Assembly: GCF_900112025.1 (NCBI RefSeq)
Contig: NZ_FOKL01000011.1
Span: 62,001-126,000 of the forward strand
Length of the DNA stretch: 64,000 nt
Source: Janthinobacterium sp. 344
Lineage (GTDB): Bacteria > Pseudomonadota > Gammaproteobacteria > Burkholderiales > Burkholderiaceae_D
Direction of reading: 5' to 3'
Part shown: positions 18,605 to 28,188 of the stretch, in pieces
Layout: each line of letters begins with the position of its first letter
Numbering within the stretch: position 1 is the stretch's first letter
The notes under the pieces: generated by a model
The model's database searches: none
What the model saw: the letters and a program-made list of their open reading frames with translations, nothing else
Told to the model about the DNA's origin: nothing
Made by a program: the position numbers and the translations under genes

Positions 18605-19095
18605 CGGGGGACTCCGCAAGGCTTGCCCACCGGCAGCGATTCGCGGTCGGCCAATGCGCCCGGCGCCCGCGGCTGGTGCCAGCCCGGTTCATTGCGCACC
18701 GCCAGGGCTTGCGTCGCCTTGCCCTGGCGTTCATCGTGGTCGATCAGTGCCTTGTAGCTGAGTGCGCTCGATGGTTCGCCCTTCTTTGCCAGCGCGATGG
18801 CTTGCCGAAAATGGAATTCGGCCGCGTCGTCGCGGCAGGCTGCGCTGGCGGCGCGTCCCGCCTGGTGATGCAGCCGCGCCTGCCAAGCGAAGTCGCCATG
18901 ACCCAGTTCGGCATTCTCGGCCGCCGCCGCGTAGCTGCGCATGGCTTGCTCCCAGTCGCCCTGGCGGGCCGCCTCCTGCGCGAACTGTTCCTGCTGCGCC
19001 GCCGTGCGCAGTTCGATTTGCGTGGAGCAGGCGCCCAGCGCCATCAAGACAAGCGGCAGCACGAGGCAGGAGCGTAAGGGGCGCAGTGTGGACAT
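18601..19095 (-). CDS. Small lipoprotein, TPR-like, unknown function
   Basis: The start at 19095 gives MSTLRPLRSCLVLPLVLMALG-ACSTQIEL, a lipoprotein signal with lipobox LGAC. The 164-aa product then has helical pairs typical of Sel1/TPR-type repeats: AQQEQFAQEAARQGDWEQAMRS and FHFRQAIALAKKGE. It is translationally coupled to the MipA-family gene through ATGA. I do not recognise a named family. A periplasmic scaffold role beside the MipA-like protein is plausible but not shown. Confidence 0.7.
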   Translation of the reverse strand: MSTLRPLRSCLVLPLVLMALGACSTQIELRTAAQQEQFAQEAARQGDWEQAMRSYAAAAENAELGHGDFAWQARLHHQAGRAASAACRDDAAEFHFRQAIALAKKGEPSSALSYKALIDHDERQGKATQALAVRNEPGWHQPRAPGALADRESLPVGKPCGVPR

Positions 19096-19228
19096 GGCAC
19101 CACTGTAGCGCAGACACGGGCGCGCACGTTTGCCCGCTACGCATGAATTGGGGATTTTCCCCGGCATGAATGACATATAATTTGCACACGACTTTGTTAT
19201 CTTTGACATATCACCGAACAGGAGCACC

Positions 19229-20323
19229 ATGTTTTCACGTCACTTCCATTCTTGTGCACAGCTGATGCTGGCCACCGTGCTGATGGGCTTTATGGCCACC
19301 GCTCCCGCGCGCGCGCAGCAGGCGGCCGTCAAATTGCCGAACGTGGTGATCCTGGCCACGGGCGGGACCATCGCCGGCAGCGGCGCCGACAGCACCACCA
19401 CCGTGGGCTACACGTCGGCCACCGTGGGCGTGGACCGTTTGATCGCGGCCGTGCCGGAACTGAAAAAAGTGGCTCACGTGACGGGCGAGCAAGTGTTCCA
19501 GATCGCCAGCGAAAGCATGGGCAATACCCACTGGCTGACCCTGGCCAAGCGCATCAACGTGCTGCTGGCCTCGCCCGACGTGGATGGCGTGGTCGTCACG
19601 CACGGCACGGATACCATCGAAGAGACGGCGTATTTCCTGAACCTGACGGTGAAAAGCCACAAGCCGGTCGTGGTCGTGGGCGCCATGCGTCCGTCGACGG
19701 CCATTTCCGCCGACGGCCCCATCAACCTGTACAACGCCGTCATGCTGGCTGGCAGCAAGGAAGCCGTGGGCAAGGGCGTGCTGGTGGCCTTGAACGACCA
19801 GATCAACGCCGCGCGCGAAGTGACGAAAACGAATACCTCGACGACGGACACTTTCAAGTCGCCGGAACTGGGCATGCTGGGCTACATCCAGGGCAGCAAG
19901 GCCTTTTTCTACCGCCAGTCGACGCGCAAGCACACGCTGGAATCGGAATTTGACATCAGCAAGCTCGATGCCTTGCCGCAAGTGGACATCGTGTATGGCT
20001 ATGCCAACATGAACCGCGTCGGCATGGACGCCTTCATTGCCGCCGGCGCCAAGGGCATCATCCACGCGGGCGTGGGCGATGGCAGCGTGGCCGCGCAGAT
20101 GAAGCCGGCCCTCGTGGAAGCGCGCCAGAAGGGCGTGCTGATCGTGCGTTCCAGCCGCGTCGGCCAAGGCATCGTGGCGCGCAATGGCGAAGCCAATGAC
20201 GATGAACTCGATAGTGTCGTCTCCGACACCCTGAACCCGCAGAAAGCCCGCATCCTGCTGATGCTGGCCTTGACCAAGACCAACAGCACGCAGGAAATCC
20301 AGCGTATTTTCTACACGTATTGA
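19229..20323 (+). CDS. ansB: Type II (periplasmic) L-asparaginase
   Basis: Hydrolyses L-asparagine to aspartate and ammonia in the periplasm. The 364-aa precursor has a signal peptide ending near ARA-QQ (about residue 29). Catalytic elements are present: the first threonine motif ATGGTIAG (43-50), the second motif THGTDTIEETAYF (124-136) with Thr127 and Asp128, and the downstream AAREVTKTNT segment with the active-site Lys. The length suits the family after signal removal. A ribosome-binding site (AGGAG) lies 6 bp before ATG. The gene stands alone; a TATAAT at 19176-19181 is a possible -10 without a good -35. Confidence 0.93.
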   Translation: MFSRHFHSCAQLMLATVLMGFMATAPARAQQAAVKLPNVVILATGGTIAGSGADSTTTVGYTSATVGVDRLIAAVPELKKVAHVTGEQVFQIASESMGNTHWLTLAKRINVLLASPDVDGVVVTHGTDTIEETAYFLNLTVKSHKPVVVVGAMRPSTAISADGPINLYNAVMLAGSKEAVGKGVLVALNDQINAAREVTKTNTSTTDTFKSPELGMLGYIQGSKAFFYRQSTRKHTLESEFDISKLDALPQVDIVYGYANMNRVGMDAFIAAGAKGIIHAGVGDGSVAAQMKPALVEARQKGVLIVRSSRVGQGIVARNGEANDDELDSVVSDTLNPQKARILLMLALTKTNSTQEIQRIFYTY

Positions 20324-20451
20324 TCCCTGCCGCGCCAGGCCGGCCTCATCGGCTGAGCCTGGCTGATTTACGCTTGCCCGCTTTGCTGCCATACTTCGCT
20401 TCTGATTAATTTCCTGGCAGAAGCAGCTTCACTGTTCCTCGTCCCTTGTCC

Positions 20452-21303
20452 ATGGCTATCCTGTCCGACATCATCCTGTACCCCATCAAATCCTGCGCCG
20501 GCATCCGTTTGCAGGAAGCCGTCCTGACCTCGTCGGGCCTGATGAGCGAGCACGTGTTTGACCGCGAATGGATGGTGGTCGATGCGCAGGGCCGCTTCCT
20601 GACGCAGCGCGAACATCCGCGCATGGCGCTGATCGTGCCGCGCATCAAGGCCACGACCCTGGAACTGCGCGCCCCCGGCATGCTGCGCCTGGAAATCGAG
20701 CTGGGCTTGCCGCATCCGCAGCTGGCGCCCATGCTGGACGTGCAAGTATGGGATGACACGCTGCGCGCCTATGATTGCGACGAGGTCACGGCCACCTGGT
20801 TTTCCCAGGCTATCGGCGTGCCGTGCCGTTTGGCGCGCTTCCACCCGGACGTGGTGCGCGCCACCAGCACCACCTGGACGGACGGCGTTGCCGCCTCGAC
20901 CATGTTTGCCGATGGCTATCCCGTGCTGATCGCGGGCGCCGCTTCGCTCGATGATGTGAATGACAAGCTGCGCGCCGCCGGCCGCGACCCGCTGCCGATG
21001 AACCGCTTCCGCCCCAACCTGGTCATCGGCGACATCGGCGCCTTCGAGGAGGATTACGCCGCCTTCCTGCAGTTCGGCGCCACCACCTTGAAACCCGTCA
21101 AACCGTGCTCGCGCTGCCCCATCCCCTCGGTGGACCAGGAAACGGGCGTGCCGGGGCCGGACCCGCTCGACGTCATGCATGGCTACCGCGCCAAGCCGGA
21201 GCTGGACGGCGCCATCTGCTTCGGCATGAACGCCATCGTCACGGCCGGCGGCGATGAGCGTATCGTGGTGGGGCAGGAAATCGGTTTCGAACTGGCATTT
21301 TAA
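20452..21303 (+). CDS. MOSC-domain protein, YcbX-like
   Basis: A 283-aa protein starting MAILSDIILYPIKSCAG, with the MOSC N-terminal beta-barrel domain (about 1-120) followed by the MOSC domain. Its conserved Cys lies in KPCSRCPIPSVD, the likely molybdenum-cofactor sulfur site. Family members such as YcbX and mARC reduce N-hydroxylated compounds or transfer sulfur to molybdenum cofactor. It lacks the C-terminal 2Fe-2S ferredoxin domain of E. coli YcbX, so an external electron donor would be needed. The TTG at 20446 is an alternative start two codons upstream. Confidence 0.85.
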   Translation: MAILSDIILYPIKSCAGIRLQEAVLTSSGLMSEHVFDREWMVVDAQGRFLTQREHPRMALIVPRIKATTLELRAPGMLRLEIELGLPHPQLAPMLDVQVWDDTLRAYDCDEVTATWFSQAIGVPCRLARFHPDVVRATSTTWTDGVAASTMFADGYPVLIAGAASLDDVNDKLRAAGRDPLPMNRFRPNLVIGDIGAFEEDYAAFLQFGATTLKPVKPCSRCPIPSVDQETGVPGPDPLDVMHGYRAKPELDGAICFGMNAIVTAGGDERIVVGQEIGFELAF

Positions 21304-21337
21304 GCGCGGCGCCCGCACAGAAGGGTTTAAGGTTTCT

Positions 21338-22534
21338 ATGAATCAAGCAATATCGCCAGAGCCAGGCCAGCAGGGGCGTGACGCCGCCGCGCCGGAGCAG
21401 CGCATTGCCAGTCTCGAAGCCGAGAACCAGGCTTTGCGCGCGCGCATGGCTTTCTTGCTGGAACAGGTCGAACGCAACCACGACATCATGTGCCGCCATC
21501 AGGCGTTTGACCTGGAAATCGTCGGCGCGTCCACGTTTCCCGAGCTGATCGGCACCATCTTTCGCACCTTGCCCGTCATTTCCGATCTCGACGGCGTCAC
21601 CTTGAGCCTGCTCGACGAGGACGACGATATCGTGCTGGTGATGGAAAAGCTGGGGGTTGATTTCAGCGCCTTTCCGCAATTGCTGTTCGTGCATGAAGTG
21701 GCGCAGCTGGGCTTTGCGCCGCCGCTGCCCGTGGCCGAGGGCGAGGCGGCCTTGCCGCCGCTCCCATTGCTGGGAAAGTTCGATGCGGCCGTGCATGGCC
21801 CCCGCTTTCCGCAAATCGACGCGCCCTTGCGCAGCGTGGCGCTGGTCCCCTTGCTGCGCAACAAGCGCCTGATCGGCAGCCTGAACCTGGCCAGCAGCGA
21901 CGTGACGCGCTTCACGCCCGTGCTGGGCACGGATTTCATCAAGCACATGGCGTCCATCATCGCCATTTGCCTGGAAAACGTGATCAGCAATGAGATGCTG
22001 AAATACATCGGCCTCACCGATTCGCTGACGGGCGTCTACAACCGCCGCTATATCGACCGGCGCCTGCTGGAAGAGATCGCCCGCGCGCGGCGCCAGAATT
22101 ATTGCATTTCATGCATGTACATCGATATCGACCATTTTAAAGCGGTCAATGACACGCATGGCCACCAGGGCGGCGATGAAGTGCTGCGCGAAGTGGCCAC
22201 GCGCATCCGCAAGGAATTGCGCCGCTCCGATGCGCTGGGTCGTTTTGGCGGCGAGGAATTCGTCGTGCTGCTGATCGATGCCGACCTCGACAGCGCCACC
22301 TTCGTGGCCGAACGCATCCGCGCCAGCATCGCCGATACCATGTTCGACTTGCCCGGCAGTACGCAGACGTGGGTCAGCGTGTCGATCGGCGTGGCTAGCC
22401 TCGGGGTGGATGCGGCGCTGCTGCCCATCGAAACGGTGGCGCAGCAACTGGTGGCGCATGCCGACCAGGCCCTGTACCAGGCCAAGGCGGCGGGGCGCAA
22501 CCAGGTCGTCAGCTGGCAGGCGGCAACAGAATAA
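21338..22534 (+). CDS. Diguanylate cyclase with N-terminal DUF484/GAF-like domain
   Basis: A 398-aa cytosolic protein. After a coiled coil (about 20-48, EQRIASLEAENQALRARM) comes a DUF484/GAF-like sensor domain (about 50-215), then a GGDEF domain (about 222-395). The active site is GGEEF at 304-308, and an RxxD inhibitory site (R295-D298) lies five residues upstream, so product feedback is expected. No EAL domain is present. It makes c-di-GMP, probably under control of a small ligand or redox cue through the GAF-like domain. Its stop abuts the stop of the convergent kefB-type gene. Confidence 0.92.
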   Translation: MNQAISPEPGQQGRDAAAPEQRIASLEAENQALRARMAFLLEQVERNHDIMCRHQAFDLEIVGASTFPELIGTIFRTLPVISDLDGVTLSLLDEDDDIVLVMEKLGVDFSAFPQLLFVHEVAQLGFAPPLPVAEGEAALPPLPLLGKFDAAVHGPRFPQIDAPLRSVALVPLLRNKRLIGSLNLASSDVTRFTPVLGTDFIKHMASIIAICLENVISNEMLKYIGLTDSLTGVYNRRYIDRRLLEEIARARRQNYCISCMYIDIDHFKAVNDTHGHQGGDEVLREVATRIRKELRRSDALGRFGGEEFVVLLIDADLDSATFVAERIRASIADTMFDLPGSTQTWVSVSIGVASLGVDAALLPIETVAQQLVAHADQALYQAKAAGRNQVVSWQAATE

Positions 22535-24514
22535 TTATTTCAACAGCAAGGTTTCCGCTTTTGCCACGGCATCGGCCGTGCCGCGCAGCACCACCACATC
22601 GCCGCTGGCCAGCTGGGTCTCGGGCGTGATTTCCAGGCGGCCGCGGCCACGGCGAATGGCCGTCACAGCCGCGCCGCAGCCCGCCACGTCGATCGTACTC
22701 AGCGGCAAGCCCACGCAGTGCGCATCGTCGCCCACGGTGACGGTGTGCAGGCGTTCCAGTTCCGCATCGTCGCCCGCGTCGCTGGTGCCGTGGAAATAGC
22801 CGCGCAGCGAGGCGTAGCGCTCCTCGCGCGCGGCCTGCACGCGGTGCACCACGCGGCGCAGGGGCACGCCCATCATGATCAGCGCGTGTGAAGCAAGCAT
22901 CAGGCTGCCTTCCATCAATTCCGGCACCACTTCGGCCGCGCCCGCCTTCTTCAGTTGGTCGAGGTCGCTGTCGTCATGGCTGCGCACGATGACGGGTAAT
23001 GTCGGCGCCATGTCATTGAGCAAATGCAATAACCGCAGCGCCGACGGCGTGTTCGCATACGTGATCACCACGGCGCTGGCCCGGTAGATGCCGGCCGCCA
23101 CCAGGCTTTCGCGCCGCCCCGCGTCGCCATACGACACGTGCGCGCCGGCCAGCTGCGCTTCCTGCACCCGTTCCGGGTCCAGGTCCAGCGCATGGTATTC
23201 GATCTTTTCTTCCGTCAGCAGGGTGGCCAGGCTTTGCCCGCTGCGCCCGAAGCCGGCGATCAGCACGTGCTTTTGCGCGGCCATGGTGCGCGTGGCGATC
23301 TTCGTCAGCGCCAGCGATTGCATCATCCAGTCGTTGGCCGCCAGTTTCATGACGATGGCGTCGGACTTGGCGATGAGGAAGGGCGCCACCAGCATCGACA
23401 GCACCATCGAGGCCAGCACCACCTGCACGACGAACGGGTCCATCAGCTTGATGCCGCCGGCCAGGTTCAGCAGCACGAAGCCGAACTCGCCCGCCTGTGC
23501 CAGCGCCAGGCCCGTGCGCAAGGAAACGCCTGTCGATGAGCCGAACAGCCTGGCCAGGCCCGCGATGAGGGCGAATTTCAGCAGCACGGGGCCGCACAGC
23601 AGGAGCAGGACGAGCCACCAGTTGTCGAGCACCACGCGGATATTGAGCAGCATGCCGACGGTGATGAAGAACAGGCCCAGCAGCACGTCGCGGAACGGTT
23701 TGATATCCTCTTCCACCTGGTGCTTGAATTCCGTCTCGGAAATGAGCATGCCGGCAACAAACGCCCCCAGGGCCAGCGACAGTCCCGCCCGTTCCGTGAT
23801 CCACGCGGCGCCCAGGGTGATCAGCAGCAGGTTGAGCATGAACAATTCCTGCGAGCGGCGCTTGGCGACGATGGTCAGCCAGCCCCGCACCATCTTCTGG
23901 CCGATGAACAGCAGCAAGATGAGCACGACCAGGGCCTTGCCGCCGGCCCAGGCCAGGGTTTCGGCCAGGTTGTCCGAATCGCGCGTGAGGGCGGGAATCA
24001 GGATCAGCAGGGGCACCACGGCCAGGTCCTGGAATAGCAGGATGCCGATGATCTTGCGGCCGTGTTCGCTTTCGAGTTCCAGCCGTTCCGTGAGCATTTT
24101 CGAGACGATGGCCGTCGACGACATGGCCAGCGCGCCGCCCAGGGCAAACGCCGCCTGCCAGCTCAGGTGGATGTAGGCGGACAGGTAGCGCCCGACGAAC
24201 CAGCCAAAGACGACGGTGGCGACGATGGTGGTAACCACCTGCGCCATGCCCAGGCCGAAGACGATGCGCCGCATGGCGAGAAACTTGGGGAGAGAGAATT
24301 CCAGACCGATGGAAAACATCAGGAAGACGACGCCGAATTCGGCCAGGGTGTGGCTCGCCTCGTTTTCCGCCGCCAGGCCCAGCGCATGGGGGCCGATGAC
24401 GATGCCGACGGCCAGGTAGCCCAGCATGGGCGGCAAATGCAACATCCTGAAAGCGACCACGCCCAGCACGGCGCTGCCAAGTAACATCAGGGTCAGTTCA
24501 AGCGAGGAAAACAT
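22535..24514 (-). CDS. CPA2 cation:proton antiporter with RCK domain (KefB/YbaL type)
   Basis: A 659-aa protein with about 12 hydrophobic spans in the first ~380 residues (start MFSSLELTLMLLGSAV), including the GxxxG-rich AGMLISETEFKHQVEEDIKPF region typical of KefB/C. A TrkA-N (RCK) domain follows with a Rossmann motif HVLIAGFGRSGQSLA. A TrkA-C domain forms the C-terminus. It should exchange K+ or Na+ for protons and be gated by nucleotide or glutathione adducts. The start at 24514 was chosen because everything further upstream in the frame lies antisense to kdsD. It is divergent from kdsD with an 84-bp spacer. Confidence 0.9.
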   Translation of the reverse strand: MFSSLELTLMLLGSAVLGVVAFRMLHLPPMLGYLAVGIVIGPHALGLAAENEASHTLAEFGVVFLMFSIGLEFSLPKFLAMRRIVFGLGMAQVVTTIVATVVFGWFVGRYLSAYIHLSWQAAFALGGALAMSSTAIVSKMLTERLELESEHGRKIIGILLFQDLAVVPLLILIPALTRDSDNLAETLAWAGGKALVVLILLLFIGQKMVRGWLTIVAKRRSQELFMLNLLLITLGAAWITERAGLSLALGAFVAGMLISETEFKHQVEEDIKPFRDVLLGLFFITVGMLLNIRVVLDNWWLVLLLLCGPVLLKFALIAGLARLFGSSTGVSLRTGLALAQAGEFGFVLLNLAGGIKLMDPFVVQVVLASMVLSMLVAPFLIAKSDAIVMKLAANDWMMQSLALTKIATRTMAAQKHVLIAGFGRSGQSLATLLTEEKIEYHALDLDPERVQEAQLAGAHVSYGDAGRRESLVAAGIYRASAVVITYANTPSALRLLHLLNDMAPTLPVIVRSHDDSDLDQLKKAGAAEVVPELMEGSLMLASHALIMMGVPLRRVVHRVQAAREERYASLRGYFHGTSDAGDDAELERLHTVTVGDDAHCVGLPLSTIDVAGCGAAVTAIRRGRGRLEITPETQLASGDVVVLRGTADAVAKAETLLLK

Positions 24515-24598
24515 GGGTTGCCCGGGGAGCTCAGGTGAAATCGTTGTTTGTTGTGACTGGCAAGTTTTTTGCTTTCCTAATTCGTTTATACTTTGGGC

Positions 24599-25633
24599 AT
24601 GAGTGTAACCCATGAAAAAACAATGCTGAAAGCTTTTGATCGAATTGACATGCAAGCCACGGCCGAGCGCGCTGTCGCGCTGGCCCGCACCACCTTGCAG
24701 ATCGAGTCCGACGCCATCGTTGCGCTGCACGCGCGCCTGGCCACGGACGACAGCGTCGGCCGCGCCGTGGCCCTGTTGCTGCAATGCAAAGGACGAGTCG
24801 TCGTCTCCGGCATCGGCAAGTCCGGCCACATCGCGCGCAAGATTGCCGCCACCCTCGCGTCCACCGGCACGCCGGCCCTGTTCGTGCATCCGGCCGAAGC
24901 GGCCCATGGCGACCTGGGCATGGTGACGTCGGACGATGCCTTTATTGCCATCTCTTACTCGGGCGAATCGTCGGAACTGATGGCCATCATGCCTGTCGTC
25001 AAGCGCATGGGCGGCGTGCTCATTTCCATGACGGGCAAGCCGAACTCGAGCCTGGCCCAGCTGGCCGATGTGCACCTGGATATTTCTGTTGAAAAAGAAG
25101 CCTGCCCGCTGAACCTGGCGCCGACGGCCAGCACCACCGTCACCCTGGCCCTGGGCGACGCGATCGCCGTGGCCTTGCTGGACTTGCGCGGTTTCAAGGA
25201 AGAAGATTTTGCCCGTTCGCATCCGGGCGGCGCCCTGGGCCGCCGCCTGCTGACGCACGTGCACGATGTCATGCGCAGCGGCGAGCAGGTGCCGAAAGTG
25301 CCGGTCGACGCGTCGCTGCTGCAGGCGCTGGAAGAAATGACCAGGAAGGGCATGGGCATGACGGCCGTCGTCGACGCGGACAACCGTCCCGTGGGCGTGT
25401 TTACGGATGGCGACCTGCGCCGCATGTTCGAGCGCGTGCAGGATTTCACGCAAGTGGCGATCCGCGACGTCATGCATGCGCAGCCGCGCAGCATCGCCCC
25501 CGAGCGCCTGGCCGTCGATGCCGTGGCCGTGATGGAGCAGTACCGCATCAACCAGATGCTGGTGGTCGATGCCGACGGCAAGCTGGTCGGCGCCCTGCAT
25601 ATCCATGACCTGACGCAAGCGAAGGTGATCTGA
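24599..25633 (+). CDS. kdsD: D-arabinose-5-phosphate isomerase
   Basis: Converts ribulose 5-phosphate to arabinose 5-phosphate, the first step to Kdo. The protein of 344 aa has a SIS domain (about 40-180; GIGKSGHIARKIAATLASTGTP and the SYSGESSE motif) and two CBS domains (about 215-340; DVM...VPVDASLLQALEEM). The ATG at 24599 lies only 6 bp after a TATACT box, so the transcript may be near-leaderless or initiation may use the next ATG at 24623 (MLKAFDRI). Its stop overlaps kdsC by one base (TGATG). Confidence 0.94.
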   Translation: MSVTHEKTMLKAFDRIDMQATAERAVALARTTLQIESDAIVALHARLATDDSVGRAVALLLQCKGRVVVSGIGKSGHIARKIAATLASTGTPALFVHPAEAAHGDLGMVTSDDAFIAISYSGESSELMAIMPVVKRMGGVLISMTGKPNSSLAQLADVHLDISVEKEACPLNLAPTASTTVTLALGDAIAVALLDLRGFKEEDFARSHPGGALGRRLLTHVHDVMRSGEQVPKVPVDASLLQALEEMTRKGMGMTAVVDADNRPVGVFTDGDLRRMFERVQDFTQVAIRDVMHAQPRSIAPERLAVDAVAVMEQYRINQMLVVDADGKLVGALHIHDLTQAKVI

Positions 25634-26166
25634 TGGACAGCGTGGCGGACAACCTGGCGCGCGCGGCCAAGGTCAAACTGATGATCTTTGACGTCGATGG
25701 CGTGCTCACCGACGGCAGCCTGCATTTCGGCCCGGACGGCGAGATGATGAAAACGTTTAATGTGTATGATGGCCTGGGCATCAAGCTGCTGCAGGAGTCG
25801 GGCGTGCAGACGGCCATCATCAGCGCGCGCCGCTCGCCCATCACGGCACGCCGCGCGCAGGACCTGGGCTTTACCCATGTGCACCAGGGCGGCCACGACA
25901 AGCTGACGCCGTTCCGCGAACTGCTGGCGCTGACGGGTTTGACGGAAGAGCAATGCGGCTATATCGGCGACGATGTCATCGATGCGCCCATCCTGCGCCG
26001 CGTCGGCTTTGCCGTCAGCGTGCCGGGCGGCCGTCCGGAAGTGCAGGCCATGGCGCATTACGTGACGCAGGCGGGCGGCGGCCGCGGCGCGGCACGCGAG
26101 ATCTGCGAATTCCTGCTGCGCGCCCAGGACAACTATGCGCGCGTCATGGCGCCGTTCCTGGAGTGA
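25633..26166 (+). CDS. kdsC: 3-deoxy-D-manno-octulosonate 8-phosphate phosphatase
   Basis: HAD-superfamily C0 phosphatase releasing Kdo. The 177-aa protein has the nucleophile motif FDVDGVLTDG, then SARRSP (motif II Ser), a Lys near HDKLTPF, and the metal-binding GDDVIDAP. This is the normal family length of about 175-190. Translation is coupled to kdsD. The kdsD-kdsC-lptC-lptA-lptB order is the conserved proteobacterial LPS cluster. Confidence 0.96.
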   Translation: MDSVADNLARAAKVKLMIFDVDGVLTDGSLHFGPDGEMMKTFNVYDGLGIKLLQESGVQTAIISARRSPITARRAQDLGFTHVHQGGHDKLTPFRELLALTGLTEEQCGYIGDDVIDAPILRRVGFAVSVPGGRPEVQAMAHYVTQAGGGRGAAREICEFLLRAQDNYARVMAPFLE

Positions 26167-26210
26167 GGCGCGCGCCTTGCCGCCAGTGTCATTGGAGAGA
26201 GTGAAGCACT

Positions 26211-26822
26211 ATGCAAAAGCCAGGAGGCGCCCATCGCTGGCGCATCATCTTTACCGTGCTGGGCGCGGTGGTCGTCGCGCTGGGCAGCTTTTGGCTGCTC
26301 GAGGTGATGAACAAGAATGCCCAGGATATCAATGCCAGCAAGAATGTGAATGAGCCCGACTATTTCATCACCAATTTCAGCCTGGTGCGCATGGACTTGA
26401 CGGGCAAGCCCAGCTATATCGTGTCGGGTACCAAGCTCACGCATTATCCGGCCGACGATTCATCCGATATCGACCAGCCGTTCGTGCGCAAGTTGACGCC
26501 CGACATGCCGCCGATGAACATGAACGCGGAACTGGCGCATATCGACCAGAACAATACCCGGCTGCAACTGCACCGCAAGGTCGTGGTCGACCGCGTGGCC
26601 AGTCCGAAGGCGCAGAACCTGACCCTGAAGACGGAAGCGCTGACGGTGTACCCGGACGAGGAACGGATGGAAACGGATGTGCCTGTCGATATCCTGACGG
26701 GCGCCTCGCGCATCCATGGCGTGGGCATGAAGGCGAACAACGCCACGGGCATGGTGGAAGTGCAGAATGCCTTGCGCATCGTGCTGCCGCCGAAACCACG
26801 GCCGGGTGCCGCGGCAAAATGA
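26211..26822 (+). CDS. lptC: LPS export protein LptC
   Basis: Bitopic inner-membrane part of the Lpt bridge, passing LPS from LptBFG to LptA. The 203-aa protein has one N-terminal transmembrane span (about 10-32, WRIIFTVLGAVVVALGSFWLL), then the periplasmic beta-jellyroll with the DYFITNFSLVRMD start typical of LptC. The preceding GAGAG is the ribosome-binding site. The gene lies between kdsC and lptA in the canonical order. Confidence 0.93.
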   Translation: MQKPGGAHRWRIIFTVLGAVVVALGSFWLLEVMNKNAQDINASKNVNEPDYFITNFSLVRMDLTGKPSYIVSGTKLTHYPADDSSDIDQPFVRKLTPDMPPMNMNAELAHIDQNNTRLQLHRKVVVDRVASPKAQNLTLKTEALTVYPDEERMETDVPVDILTGASRIHGVGMKANNATGMVEVQNALRIVLPPKPRPGAAAK

Positions 26823-26847
26823 CAGAATGAAACAAGGAAACCATACT

Positions 26848-27429
26848 ATGAAGAACATCGTGCTGTTGACCCTCTTTTCGCTGGCCGTGATGGGCACGGC
26901 GCATGCCGAAAAGGCCGATTCCGAGAAGGAAGCCGTCATCACGGCCCAGCGCGGCCAGGTCGATGACGTCAAGCAGACGCGCACCCTGACGGGCGACGTG
27001 GTGCTGGTGAAAGGCACGCTGACCATGAAGGCGGGCCGGGCCCTGATCACGGAAGATCCGCAGGGCTATCAGTTCATCACTTTCTGGGCCGATCCGGGCA
27101 AGCTGGCCACCTTCCGCCAGAAGCGCGATGGCGCGGGCGACTTGTGGGTGGAAGGCGAGGCGGAGCGTGTGGAATACGACAACAAGACGGAAGTGGTGAA
27201 ACTGTTTTCCAAGGCCAAGCTGACGCGCCTGGAAGGCACCAAGCCGACCGACGTGGCCAACGGCGCCTTCATCTCGTATGACAGCCGCAAGGAAGTGTTT
27301 ACGATGGAAAACTCCGATAGCGGCACCAGCACCCCGGGCGGCGGCAGCGTGCGCATGGTGATCCAGCCGAAGACCAAGGCCCCAGCGGCGGAGAAGGCGC
27401 CAGCGACGCCTGCGCCAGGAAAGAAATAA
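26848..27429 (+). CDS. lptA: LPS transport periplasmic protein LptA
   Basis: Periplasmic oligomeric bridge that carries LPS to LptDE. The 193-aa precursor starts [15 protein letters not shown] with cleavage near AHA-EK. The mature part contains the OstA-like core: [30 protein letters not shown], in which the GDVVLVKG strand is diagnostic. The tail is Lys/Pro/Ala-rich. The start at 26848 follows AAGGAAA. The TAATG overlap with lptB couples the two. Confidence 0.93.
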   Translation: MKNIVLLTLFSLAVMGTAHAEKADSEKEAVITAQRGQVDDVKQTRTLTGDVVLVKGTLTMKAGRALITEDPQGYQFITFWADPGKLATFRQKRDGAGDLWVEGEAERVEYDNKTEVVKLFSKAKLTRLEGTKPTDVANGAFISYDSRKEVFTMENSDSGTSTPGGGSVRMVIQPKTKAPAAEKAPATPAPGKK

Positions 27430-28184
27430 TGGAAAATACACGTTGCGGCAGCACCCTGATCGTTCGCGGGCTGCAGAAAACCTATGGCAAGCGGCAAGTC
27501 GTGCATGATGTGTCGCTGCAAGTCGAATGCGGCGAAGTGGTGGGCCTGCTGGGCCCGAACGGCGCCGGCAAGACCACCTCGTTCTACATGATCGTCGGCC
27601 TGGTGCCTTCCGACGGCGGCACCATCGATATCAGCGGCGTGGACATTTCCAGCCTGCCGATCCACCGCCGCGCGCAGATGGGCCTGTCCTACCTGCCGCA
27701 GGAAGCGTCCGTCTTCCGCAAGCTGACGGTGGAAGACAATATCCGCGCCGTGCTGGAAATCCAGACCATCGAAGGGCGCCCCCTGAAGAAGGCGGAGATC
27801 GAGGAGCGCCTGGATAAACTGCTGGCCGACCTGCAGATTGAAAAGCTGCGCGAAAACCAGGCGCTGTCGCTGTCCGGTGGCGAACGCCGCCGCGTGGAAA
27901 TCGCCCGCGCGCTGGCCACCGACCCGCGCTTCGTGCTGCTCGACGAACCGTTCGCCGGCGTCGATCCGATCGCCGTGATCGAGATCCAGCGCATCGTGCG
28001 CTTCTTGAAGGAGCGCAATATCGGCGTGCTGATCACCGACCATAATGTGCGCGAGACGCTGGGTATTTGCGACCGTGCCTACATCATCAACCAGGGCTCG
28101 GTGCTGGCGTCGGGACGCCCCGACGACATCATCGCCAACGAGTCGGTACGCCGGGTCTATCTGGGCGAACACTTCCGTATGTGA
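27429..28184 (+). CDS. lptB: LPS export ABC transporter ATPase LptB
   Basis: Nucleotide-binding subunit of LptB2FG. The 251-aa protein shows Walker [10 protein letters not shown], the Q-loop LPQEAS, the signature [15 protein letters not shown], and Walker [14 protein letters not shown] followed by the switch His in TDHNVRET. The length is standard. The permease genes lptF and lptG are not in this window, as is usual for this cluster. Confidence 0.97.
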   Translation: MENTRCGSTLIVRGLQKTYGKRQVVHDVSLQVECGEVVGLLGPNGAGKTTSFYMIVGLVPSDGGTIDISGVDISSLPIHRRAQMGLSYLPQEASVFRKLTVEDNIRAVLEIQTIEGRPLKKAEIEERLDKLLADLQIEKLRENQALSLSGGERRRVEIARALATDPRFVLLDEPFAGVDPIAVIEIQRIVRFLKERNIGVLITDHNVRETLGICDRAYIINQGSVLASGRPDDIIANESVRRVYLGEHFRM

Positions 28185-28188
28185 GCCA

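Noticed and set aside
24515..25618. N-terminal extension of the KefB-type antiporter into the kdsD region
   Set aside because: The extension is antisense to kdsD and has no membrane-protein character; translation from 24514 begins at the conserved first membrane span.
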